From Nigrospora sphaerica (lineage: Eukaryota; Ascomycota; Sordariomycetes; Amphisphaeriales; Apiosporaceae): a DNA stretch of 64,000 nucleotides. The notes beneath the pieces are model-generated. The model was not told where the DNA came from, did not search any database, and worked only from the letters and a program-made list of their open reading frames with translations. The first letter of the stretch is position 1, and every line of letters starts with the position of its first letter. The translations under genes and the position numbers were made by a program. Shown one piece after another: positions 55,659 through 64,000 of the stretch. Location of the stretch: NCBI GenBank assembly GCA_018287875.1, contig JAGVVL010000001.1:4712001-4776000 (forward strand). The letters are read 5' to 3'.

Positions 55659-58600
55659 ATGGCTCCTCGTTCGCGGCTCAGCGCCGCTGAAAAGGATGCT
55701 TCCGACCCTCCAGAGTCTGCCACCCGTGGTGACAAGATGGTAAGTCGTGCCCCGCGCCCGTACTCGCCTGTCCGCCGTGCCGGGCGCGTGCATCGCATCT
55801 AACCTGTCGCCCAGGATGTGGACGAGACGCCCGACTACACCGAGGATTCGGATACCAACCCTAACACAACTGCCAGCAGCGTTGCTGGAGAGGCCAACGA
55901 CGGCCGCAAGAAAAGATCCGAAGCGAACCAACTGCGCAGAAGCATTTTCGGCAAAAAGCATGACGCACTCGGCGAGTCCAAGGTTAGATTTGCCCTCGGC
56001 GCCTACTACGAGGTACTATAGTGACTAACCAGACTCCTTTTGCAGGAAGATGACAGCATCCGCAGGTTCCGTTACCTGCTCGGTCTAACCGATTTGTTCC
56101 GACACTTTATCGAAACTAACCCCGATCCCAAGGTCCGCGAGATCATGCACGAGATCGACCGCCAAAACGAGGATGCCGCAAAGTCGAAGAAAAAAGGCCC
56201 TCGGCAAGGTGGTGCTGCGACGGGCCGTGTGCGTCGCACCGAAGCTGAGGAGGACGCCGAGCTTCTCAAAGACGAGCGCGCCGGTGGTTCTGCCGAGACC
56301 GTCTTCCGCGAGTCACCGCCTTTTATTCAAGGCACCATGCGAGACTACCAGGTCGCCGGTCTCAACTGGATGATCTCCCTTCACGAAAATGGTATTTCCG
56401 GCATTCTGGCCGATGAGATGGGCCTGGGCAAGACCCTGCAGACCATATCTTTTTTGGGCTACCTCCGCCACATCATGGACATCAAAGGCCCTCATCTAGT
56501 AGCCGTCCCCAAGTCGACGCTGGACAACTGGAAGCGAGAATTCGCCAAGTGGACGCCCGAGGTCAACGTGCTGGTGCTTCAGGGTGCCAAGGAGGAGCGA
56601 CACAACCTCATCAACGAGCGCATGGTCGAAGAGGACTTCGATGTTTGCATCACCAGCTACGAGATGATCCTCCGAGAAAAGTCGGCCCTCAAGAAGTTTG
56701 CTTGGGAGTACATCATTATCGACGAAGCTCACCGCATCAAAAACGAAGAATCCTCACTGTCGCAAGTCATTCGTATGTTCAACTCGCGCAATCGGCTGCT
56801 CATCACCGGAACGCCCCTCCAGAATAACCTGCACGAGCTCTGGGCCCTCCTCAACTTCCTGCTTCCCGATGTCTTTGGCGACGCTGATGCTTTTGATCAA
56901 TGGTTCTCTGGCCAGGACCAAGACCAGGATACGGTAGTGCAGCAGCTGCACCGCGTTCTGCGCCCTTTCCTGCTGCGCCGCGTGAAGGCTGATGTCGAGA
57001 AGAGCTTATTGCCCAAGAAAGAGGTCAACCTCTACATTGGCATGTCGGACATGCAGATTAAGTGGTACCAGAAGATTCTGGAGAAGGACATCGATGCTGT
57101 CAATGGTGCCGGTGGCAAGAAGGAGTCCAAGACGCGCCTTCTCAACATTGTCATGCAACTTCGAAAGTGCTGCAATCACCCCTATTTGTTCGAAGGAGCG
57201 GAGCCTGGCCCCCCCTATACTACGGACGAACACCTGGTGTACAACTCGGGGAAGATGGCGCTCCTCGATAAGCTGCTCGGCCGGTTGAAGACACAGGGTA
57301 GTCGAGTCCTGATCTTCTCGCAGATGAGCCGCCTGCTGGACATCATGGAGGATTATTGCGTTTTTAGGGAGTACAAGTACTGTCGCATCGACGGTGGCAC
57401 TGCCCATGAAGACCGAATCGCGGCCATCGACGAGTACAACAAGCCTGACTCAGAGAAGTTTATTTTCCTTCTCACCACGAGGGCCGGTGGTCTCGGCATT
57501 AACTTGACCTCGGCTGATATCGTCATTCTCTATGATAGCGATTGGAACCCGCAAGCGGATCTCCAAGCCATGGACCGAGCTCACCGTATTGGCCAGACCA
57601 AGCAAGTGGTCGTGTATCGGTTCGTGACGGAGAACGCCATTGAAGAGAAGGTGCTGGAGCGTGCGGCACAGAAACTGCGCCTGGACCAGTTGGTCATCCA
57701 GCAGGGTCGAGCCCAGCCAGGTGCTAAGGGTGCCGCTGCCAAGGACGAACTCCTGAGCATGATTCAGCACGGTGCTGAGAACGTATTCCAGACCAAAGGC
57801 GCAACAGGTCTGGCTGCCAAGGGCTCCGACCTCAATGACGACGATATCGAGGAAATCCTTGCCAAGGGTGAAACTCGCACCAAGGAGCTCAACAGCAAGT
57901 ATGAGAAGCTTGGTCTTGATGATTTGCAGAAGTTCTCCTCCGAGTCTGCCTATGAGTGGAACGGCGAGACCTTTGGCGGCAAAAAAGAGAAGATTAACAT
58001 TAACTGGATCAACCCGGCCAAGCGCGAGCGCAAGGAACAGTCGTACAGCATCGACAAGTTTTACCGACAGGCCATCTACGGTAACAGTGGAAAGGCCGAG
58101 TCTAAGCCGAAGGCGCCCCGGGCACCGAAGCAAGTCCCGGTCCACGACTATCAATTCTACCCGCTCCGACTCCGTGAGCTCCAGGACCGCGAGACAGCGT
58201 ACTACCGGAAGGAAATCAATTACAAGGTTCCTCTGCCGGATGGAGACGACGAGACCCTGGAGGAACGCGAGAAGCAGCGTGCTGAGGAGCAGCAGGAGAT
58301 CGACAACGCCACTCCGCTGACCGAGGAGGAGCAAGAAGAGAAAGCCGAGCTGTCTGAGCAGGGCTTTGGCGACTGGAACCGACGTGATTTCCAGCAGTTC
58401 ATCAACGGGTCTGCCAAGTATGGCAAGACCAATTACGAGAAGATGGCCGACGAGGTCGACAGCAAGACGCCTGCCGAGATCAAGGCGTATGCCAAGGTCT
58501 TCTGGCAGCGGTACGAAGAAATCGCCGACTATGCCAAGTACTTGCAAGTTATTGAAGCGGGCGACGAGCGAAGAGGCAAGACAGAGCTCCAGCGGAAAAT

Positions 58601-59198
58601 GCTGCGCAAGAAGATGCAGCTGTACCGCGTACCGCTTCAGCAGATGAAGATCAATTACTCGGTCTCGACAACCAACAAGAAGGTATATACCGAGGAGGAG
58701 GATCGGTTCCTGCTCGTCATGCTCGACAAACTGGGCCTCGACTCGGAGAGCCTGTACGAACGGATCCGTGACGAGATCCGGGACAGTCCCCTCTTCAGAT
58801 TCGACTGGTTTTTCCTGAGCCGCACCCCGGTTGAGATCAGCCGCCGCTGCACGACCCTTCTGACGACCATAGTTAAAGAATTTGAGGATGTGCAGCCAGT
58901 GAAGAACGGGGCCAACGGCAAGACGAAGCGCGAGCCCGAGGACGAAGAGAACGACGAGGACAGCATCCTGGGCATGGCACCGGCCAAGAAGAAGTCCAAG
59001 AATGGCGTCAAAGTAAGGAAGGCACCCGCCCCTTTGGTAGCGAGACGTGGTGACTGACGGCAGAACGAACAGAACAAGGCGCTTGATAACGTCAAGGGGA
59101 CCAAGGCCAGTCCGGCCGCTTCCTCAAGAGCGTCCAGCGTAGCTTCGACACAATCAGCCCCGGCCGCCAAGAGCAAGGCCAAAGGCAAGAAAAAATAG
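55659..59198 (+). CDS. iswi: ISWI-family chromatin-remodelling ATPase
   Basis: Slides and spaces nucleosomes using ATP. Four exons (55659-55739, 55815-55982, 56046-59012, 59073-59198) give 1113 aa; introns are 60-75 nt. The N-terminus is short and acidic. The AutoN-like and ATPase region includes [20 protein letters not shown] (near residue 204), [16 protein letters not shown], the DEAH box in [20 protein letters not shown] (near 308), [59 protein letters not shown] and [20 protein letters not shown]. The HAND region is [20 protein letters not shown], the SANT domain [20 protein letters not shown] (near 856) and [25 protein letters not shown] with [14 protein letters not shown]. The last small exon adds a basic Ala/Lys tail ending AKGKKK. 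Without that intron the protein would end LVARRGD. Whether it matches Isw1 or Isw2 of yeast cannot be decided here. Confidence 0.96.
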
Positions 59199-59943
59199 GC
59201 GGGCATGCTCCGGCCTGGCGGAGCAGTGTGGCGTTGTTAGCATAGCCCCCTTGCTGGGCTGGTGAGTCAGACCTCGCCTGGTTTGCTACGTGGGCACGAT
59301 GGCCCTTTTGGGAGCGAGTGGCTGCGAGGAAAAAGGATTGCGACGTTGCACGAGGAGGGTCCTGAGGGGACTGGCTGCCTCTGCCACAGCGGTGCTATTC
59401 TTGTACGATCCGGATACGAGTAGCCATATAAGCCCTTTGTGATGCTGGATGATGGGTACTGGCGTGGCTGGTTGCGGTCTAGACGTGGCAGCGGCAGCTG
59501 CATCTGAGGAACAACATATGTAATGTACATTGTGGTCTAGTAACGGAAGAATGCGAACAGGACAAAAAACATCTACACATGGCCTGGCGCGTCTCGGGCG
59601 TACGTGTCCCGACGACCGGGTTGGCCGGGCACGGCATCGTCTTTTTTGGCCAAGGCGTCGTGTCGTCTTTCATTACCACCCGCACACAATTCTAAGAGTG
59701 GGCAGCATAATCTACCACCCCCCCCCTTTTTTTTCTCCCTCTTCTTCGTCGCTCGACTGCTTGAGTTAAAACTTTGTCCCGTCCCCAACGCCAGACCAGA
59801 TGCAAAAACCACTGCGTACGTACAAGCGAGCAACCAACGCCGAGAACCATCCATTTCGTGTGTTGTGGCCCCCCGGGAAAGCCCGCGTCTGCGGACGGGG
59901 CGGGGAGGGGGGCCGGGCAGAGAACAAAGCTGAGATGCGGCTT
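59199..59943. other. Convergent intergenic region, ISWI / eIF3i
   Basis: 745 bp of 3' sequence for both genes. A C-run followed by T-run (CCCCCCCCCTTTTTTTT-like) is at 59719-59734. No gene supported. Confidence 0.5.
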
Positions 59944-61268
59944 TTACTGTAACATTCTCTGCCTCTCCCGCTCGACCTCGTAGTTGAAGTCGAAATAGCC
60001 CTTATCGAAATGGTGGACACGAACGTAGCCGTCCTCTCCTCCACTGGCGTAGCTTTTGCCCGTCGGGTCGGCGGCGACGGTGTTGAGGGGACCGAAGTGG
60101 CCGCGGACACGGCCGATCTCGTCCTCGAAGATCTTGTGGTAAAAGCGGGCCTCAAATTTACCCTGGCGGGCGGCTGTGGTGGTGACATCCATGGCGGCCT
60201 GGCCACCACCCAGGATGACGTAGTCCTTCTTGTTCGTCATGCAGGCGCTGTTCAGCGGCGTGTCGGCGACGTACGTCTTGAGGATGTCGAGGTTGCGGGC
60301 GGCGATGAGGCGGGCCGTCTTGTCCTTGGAGGCGGTGATGAAGTAGGTGCGGTCGGCCGACCACTGGAGGTCGGTTATCTGCATGTTGAGCTCGTGGACG
60401 GGGTAGTTCTCGAGCTGCTCGCCCGTCTGTGCGTGTCGGTCGGGTTAGCGGTGCTGTCCGTGGGGGCGGGGTTCCAGAAAGGCGGAAGAAGAAGAAAAAG
60501 AAGAAGAAAAAGAAGAAGAAAAAGAAGAAGAAGAAGAAGAAGAATAGAATCTAGGGCGGCGGGCCTACCTTGGCGTCGTACTGACTGACACTGCCGTCCT
60601 CGTGGCCGGCGATGATGTACTTGCTGAGGTAGCTCCAGCCGGCGACGGTGGCCTTGCTCTCGTCGCACACGATGGTGAGTTCCTTCTCGTCGCTCTGTTC
60701 GGCGTCGACGTCGGGGTTGATGTTCAGGACGACGATGCTACCCAGGTGACCCATGCGCTTCTCGGTGACGCCGAGCAGCTGGGTGCCGTCCTCGTTGAAC
60801 TCGACGCGCTTCACGGCGGTGGGGAACTCCCACGTCTTGAGCAGGCGGCCCGTCTTGATCTCCCATAGGCGGATGGTGTTGTCGGCGCTGCCGCTTGCGA
60901 TCATGGTCGAAGTGGGATCAACGTCGACGGTCCAGATGGCACCCTGATGGCCCTTGTAGGTGCCCAAGCGCTCGCCATTGTGCGTATACCAGGCGCAGAT
61001 CTGCTGGTCCTTGGCGCACGAGAAGAGCAGATCACCGTCGGGGTTGTACCTGGGTAGGCGTCACGGTTAGCGACGGACGGGCGCGGCGTGCTATTCATCG
61101 CACAGAACGACGGGTGGGGGTGTGGGTGCGACGAGAAAAGGAAAGACGATGGGAGCGTACTTGATCTGGGTCAGGGCGCGTTCCTGGCGGATGTTTATCA
61201 GTATGACACGGGCGAAATCGGGGGACGCGGGGGTCACTTACATGGCCGGAAAGCAAAATGGGCCTCAT
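59944..61268 (-). CDS. tif34: Translation initiation factor eIF3 subunit I (WD40)
   Basis: A seven-blade WD40 subunit of eIF3, which loads the 43S complex and scans mRNA in the cytosol. Four exons (61242-61268, 61161-61183, 60569-61049, 59944-60426) give 337 aa, the normal length. The tiny first exons encode MRPILLSGH and ERALTQIK. Then come [80 protein letters not shown] and, after the third intron, [20 protein letters not shown]. Later repeats include [17 protein letters not shown] and [20 protein letters not shown]. The end is [20 protein letters not shown] followed by [11 protein letters not shown]. Intron 3 contains a long pyrimidine repeat. Exon 2 is only 23 nt. Confidence 0.96.
60484..60547. 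repeat. (GAA)n-type microsatellite in eIF3i intron 3
   Basis: About 64 nt of GAAGAAGAAAAAG-type units on the plus strand. On the eIF3i transcript this is a (TTC)n pyrimidine tract between the donor at 60568 and the acceptor at 60427. It probably lengthens the polypyrimidine region and does not code. Confidence 0.95.
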
Positions 61269-62140
61269 GGTTGCGGTGTTGGTGAGAGTTGAAGTGGTGT
61301 CTGTCTTCTTCCTCGTCGCGACGGCCCGCTCAAGAAGGTCGAAATTTGGTTTGGGGTTGCAAGAAGTCGGAGCCTGGGTAAGGCCATTGGAAACTTCGTG
61401 GGCAAGCTAAGGTGGGGCACGACGGGGACGGGCTGTCCAATTTGCCGATATTTCTCCTCACGGCAGGATGACTCTTCTTCCCCCATATGACTCCCACCTA
61501 TGAAGACCCCTCCTACCCCGAACACCTATGTATGTAGAAGAAGCAGCCTGGCCATTAGGCAGAAGCAACCAGGCCGTTAGGCAGAACCATCAAGAACATG
61601 CTTTTTGCCAGATTAATCTCCCTCGTCCTCCCTTACTTCGCACGCCAGCAAGAAAAGAAAAGAGGAGAGAATGAGAGACCGAATAGATAGAGAGAGAGAC
61701 ACACACACAGAGAGAGAGAGAGAGAGACAGAGAGACAGAGAGAGACAGAGAGAGAGAGAGAGACAGAGAGAGAGAGAGAGAAGCGCCCCCGTGTCGGCAC
61801 CCACCAAACCATCCACCAAACCCCTTGCCCATTACCTCGCTCACCATTGGCCCAGCCCGTAAACTGTCGTCGTACAGAAAATCTTGTATCAATTGTCTTG
61901 TGCAAGCCGTACTAAGGCGAGCTCTACGCTTCCATATTGCAATGGTTTAAATTGTTTCATCGCCCCTAAACATGGAAAGGAACTATGAGGGGTAGTTCTG
62001 AAGCCGTAGGCCTGCCTCTTGAACTCTGCAAGCTGGCCGCCAACCCAGACCCAAACCAAACCATCGACCGCCTCCTCCCTTCACTCGCCGCCATTCTTCT
62101 CTCGCCGTCTCCCGCTCGCCTTCCCGCTTCCCCGTCGTCT
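61269..62140. other. Intergenic between two leftward genes
   Basis: It holds the eIF3i promoter and the 3' end of the Pro-rich gene. Besides the GA microsatellite there is a short direct repeat (GCCATTAGGCAGAAGCAACCA and GCCGTTAGGCAGAACCATCA) at 61551-61592. No coding frame supported. Confidence 0.5.
61688..61782. repeat. (GA)n / (GACA)n microsatellite
   Basis: About 95 nt of AG dinucleotides interrupted by a CACACACA block and several GACAGAGA units. Frames through it read as Arg/Glu or Leu/Ser repeats and are not genes. Confidence 0.97.
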
Positions 62141-64000
62141 TTAGGAGAGCGTTGGTGTGGGTTGTGATGCTGGTGGTTGGGGTGGGTGTGATGGGGTATC
62201 GGGCCGAGGAGGGGCTTGTGTTGTGCTAGGCCGCGGCGTGGAAGCTTTGGGTGGCGATGACCCTGTGGCAGGCACAACAGGCTGGGAAGAGTCTACCTCT
62301 GCCGTACTGGCCGCCGGGTCGCCTACCGGCTGTTGAGGGCTGGCCTGTCCCGCGTTGCTTGGGAGATAGCCCGCCGGCTGGGGAGCTTTAGGCGGCGAGG
62401 GTCCTGGTGAAGACACAGCCTGCTGCGGAGCGCTCGTCTGTCCCGGACTCGCCGGTGGCTTGCTAGCTGGCCGGAGAGGGTTTTGCTGCGACGTGACGAC
62501 AGGTGGCTGGCCGATCGGCGGCTGCGGTGCTTGGGGCAGCGAGGTTTCTACTGCGCGCAGAGCCGGTTGCGGGGGCTTGCCCTGCTCCATGCTCGACGGC
62601 GGCTTGCCGGCCGTCGGGGGTGGATTGGCCTGCACCGTGCTACTTGGCGGGTTGTTGGCCTGCAGAGGAGGGTTGGGTTGCGACGTTGTAGCGGGTGACC
62701 GGATGCTCGGCTGGGGAGCATTGACCTGCGTCGTACTATTCGGCGCATTGTTGGTCGGCTGTGGAGAACTATGTTGCACTGCGACGGCCGACGGCAGGCC
62801 GGGCGGCAGGGGAGTATTTGCCTGCGCCGTGTTATTCGGCGGGTTGTTAACAGCAGAGCCCGCGGCCGGCGTCGGAGGCGAAATAGCACGTCTCTTCCAG
62901 TCGCGCCCATCGGTGCCGCTTCCGTCAGTATTCTCCAGCGTTCGTTTTCGGCCCGTGATCTGCTCAATCGCCCCTGCGCTCGGAGTCGTTGTTGGCGTTG
63001 GCGCTGGGGCGGGACTGACGGGCTTCGCAGACCCAAGGCTGGCCACGCCAAGGTTGGCTGTCGCAGCACTGGGCGCCGTCGTGCTCGTCGCTGGGGCCGC
63101 TGCGGTTGTAGCTACCGGGACCGGTGCACGCGCAAGGGGGCCAGAGGGAGCATGCGAGGTCACCGTTTTGAGCGACGCGGCACCTGTTGGCGTCGTGGCG
63201 CTGGTAACCGCAGACAAAGCTGCAGGTGCAGTCGGTGCCGCCACTGCGCTGGATGAATTCTTGGCAGCCACCGACGGACGGGCAACCGATGTAGCGCCGG
63301 GACGAGCGAAACCGATGGGCGATGGCCGAGCCACTGATATGCCAGGCTTGCCGGGTGTTGCAATGGGCGGCCGGGGGGTCATGGCATTACCTGCCGCCGC
63401 TGGCGGGGGACTGTATTGGGACGCAGACGTGCGACGTACCATTGGCTGGCTACCGTCCACAGGGGGCGCCGGTGTGCCTGGCTGCGCGGCGACTGTAGAC
63501 GCAGAGGGGCCTTGATTGGCCGGGGTCTCATGGGCCGGCCGTGTAACTTGCGCTGCCGGCGAGGTTGAGTGCGGCGGCTTGCGCGCCTCGTTGATCATCT
63601 TGGTAACGCTCTGCACAATCAGTCGGTCGACATCCACCCAGCGCCCCGCTGGCTCGCTCGTGAGACCTTGCGCACGGTTGATGGCCGCATCCACTACGGC
63701 CTCGGCGTTGTCGATCTTCCTCTCGAGACCGGCGACCATGTTGTCCCGGAACACTTTGATCCTTTGCTTGAGCGCGTTGTCTATCGGAATGGGAGTCGTC
63801 GCCGACGGTACTGTCGTTTGCTGCGGGGCCGCCGGTACTGGAGTCGGCTGTTTGGCCGCCGACGATGCCGGCGTGGCCGGTGCGCCAGATGCTGGGGACG
63901 CAGATGCGGCAGAGCCTTGTTTGGCTTGCACCTCGCGTATTGTCCGCTGCAGAGCGTGGACTAGTGTAGTCACAATTTGCTCGAACGCTGGCAGCGACGC
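62141..64000 (-). CDS. Pro/Ala/Thr-rich low-complexity protein (5' end beyond window)
   Basis: The frame is open from the right edge to a stop at 62141 (619 residues visible). I do not recognise it. The first visible part (EQIVTTLVHALQRTIREVQA, later NALKQRIKVFRDNMVAGLER and KIDNAEAVVDAAINRAQGL) is likely helical, and the remainder is low complexity. Two basic clusters, GRKRTLENTDGSG and DWKRRAISPP, look like a nuclear localisation signal. The C-terminal 230 residues contain loose repeats of an N-x-P-x-(S/N)-T-x-Q-x-N pattern (NNPPNNTAQANT, NNAPNSTTQVNA, NNPPSSTVQANP, then degenerate GKPPSSMEQGKP). The in-frame GTG at 63973 should not be taken as the start because the frame continues through the edge. 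The equally long plus-strand frame is a shadow with Gly/Ala/Val composition. Confidence 0.65.
   Translation of the reverse strand, partial: ASLPAFEQIVTTLVHALQRTIREVQAKQGSAASASPASGAPATPASSAAKQPTPVPAAPQQTTVPSATTPIPIDNALKQRIKVFRDNMVAGLERKIDNAEAVVDAAINRAQGLTSEPAGRWVDVDRLIVQSVTKMINEARKPPHSTSPAAQVTRPAHETPANQGPSASTVAAQPGTPAPPVDGSQPMVRRTSASQYSPPPAAAGNAMTPRPPIATPGKPGISVARPSPIGFARPGATSVARPSVAAKNSSSAVAAPTAPAALSAVTSATTPTGAASLKTVTSHAPSGPLARAPVPVATTAAAPATSTTAPSAATANLGVASLGSAKPVSPAPAPTPTTTPSAGAIEQITGRKRTLENTDGSGTDGRDWKRRAISPPTPAAGSAVNNPPNNTAQANTPLPPGLPSAVAVQHSSPQPTNNAPNSTTQVNAPQPSIRSPATTSQPNPPLQANNPPSSTVQANPPPTAGKPPSSMEQGKPPQPALRAVETSLPQAPQPPIGQPPVVTSQQNPLRPASKPPASPGQTSAPQQAVSSPGPSPPKAPQPAGYLPSNAGQASPQQPVGDPAASTAEVDSSQPVVPATGSSPPKASTPRPSTTQAPPRPDTPSHPPQPPASQPTPTLS

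Noticed and set aside
57450..58547. 365-codon minus-strand frame opposite ISWI
   Set aside because: Antisense shadow of the HAND/SANT region. The Leu-rich composition arises from GAG/AAG codons on the sense strand.
62460..63515. 351-codon plus-strand Gly/Ala/Val-rich frame
   Set aside because: Shadow of the Pro/Ala/Thr-rich minus-strand gene. The minus frame extends through the window edge and has basic and helical blocks, so it is preferred.

Overview
The window is nuclear DNA from a filamentous ascomycete (Pezizomycotina, probably Sordariomycetes). The evidence is protein families with fungal architecture (Sec10, ISWI, CIA84, a fungal rhodopsin-like 7TM protein), short introns (mostly 47-200 nt) with GTANGT donors, CTNAC branch sites and YAG acceptors, GC-rich coding sequence, and intergenic DNA peppered with ACCTACCT/AGGTAGGT motifs. 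I see no transposon ORF, tRNA, rRNA or CRISPR array, and no A+T-rich RIP-type block.

Layout. The left edge holds the N-terminus of a leftward gene that I tentatively place with Reg1/Hex2-type PP1 regulators. Next comes about 11 kb (458-11494) with no supportable gene. From 11.5 kb onward the gene density is normal: trm5 (-), an AlkB-like dioxygenase (+), nus1 (-), sec10 (+), an eleven-exon rhodopsin-like 7TM protein (-), a PP2A activator (-), a hypothetical membrane protein (+), a Rad26L/ERCC6L2-like SNF2 ATPase (-), imp3 (-) diverging from mitochondrial bS18m (+), cia84 (-) with a spliced small ORF in front of it, a small basic fungal protein (-), a PF13350-type tyrosine phosphatase with an apparent frameshift (-), a YtcJ-like amidohydrolase (+), an AlaX-like tRNA-editing protein (-), hemB (+), an acyltransferase-3 membrane protein (+), a HAPSTR1/TAPR1-like nuclear protein (-), an ISWI ATPase (+), eIF3i (-), and a Pro/Ala-rich protein running off the right edge (-).

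How the genes fit together. These are mostly single-copy housekeeping genes and I see no biosynthetic cluster or defence island. Loose functional themes are tRNA and translation (trm5, AlaX, eIF3i, imp3, bS18m), mitochondria (bS18m, cia84), secretion and glycosylation (sec10, nus1), and chromatin or DNA repair (ISWI, Rad26L, AlkB). Several pairs are divergent (trm5/AlkB, nus1/sec10, imp3/bS18m) or tightly convergent (AlkB/nus1, sec10/rhodopsin, bS18m/cia84, amidohydrolase/AlaX).

The most notable observations are structural. They are a predicted 8-nt microexon in the 7TM gene, a GC-AG intron and a triplicated branch-point repeat in the phosphatase gene alongside its frameshift, a spliced upstream ORF in front of cia84, an AAG 3' splice site in the small basic gene, several very short 5' coding exons, and the long gene-free interval. 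No evidently new multi-gene system was found. All exon boundaries were derived by hand from splice consensus and reading-frame continuity, and family names come from recognising the sequences without a database search.
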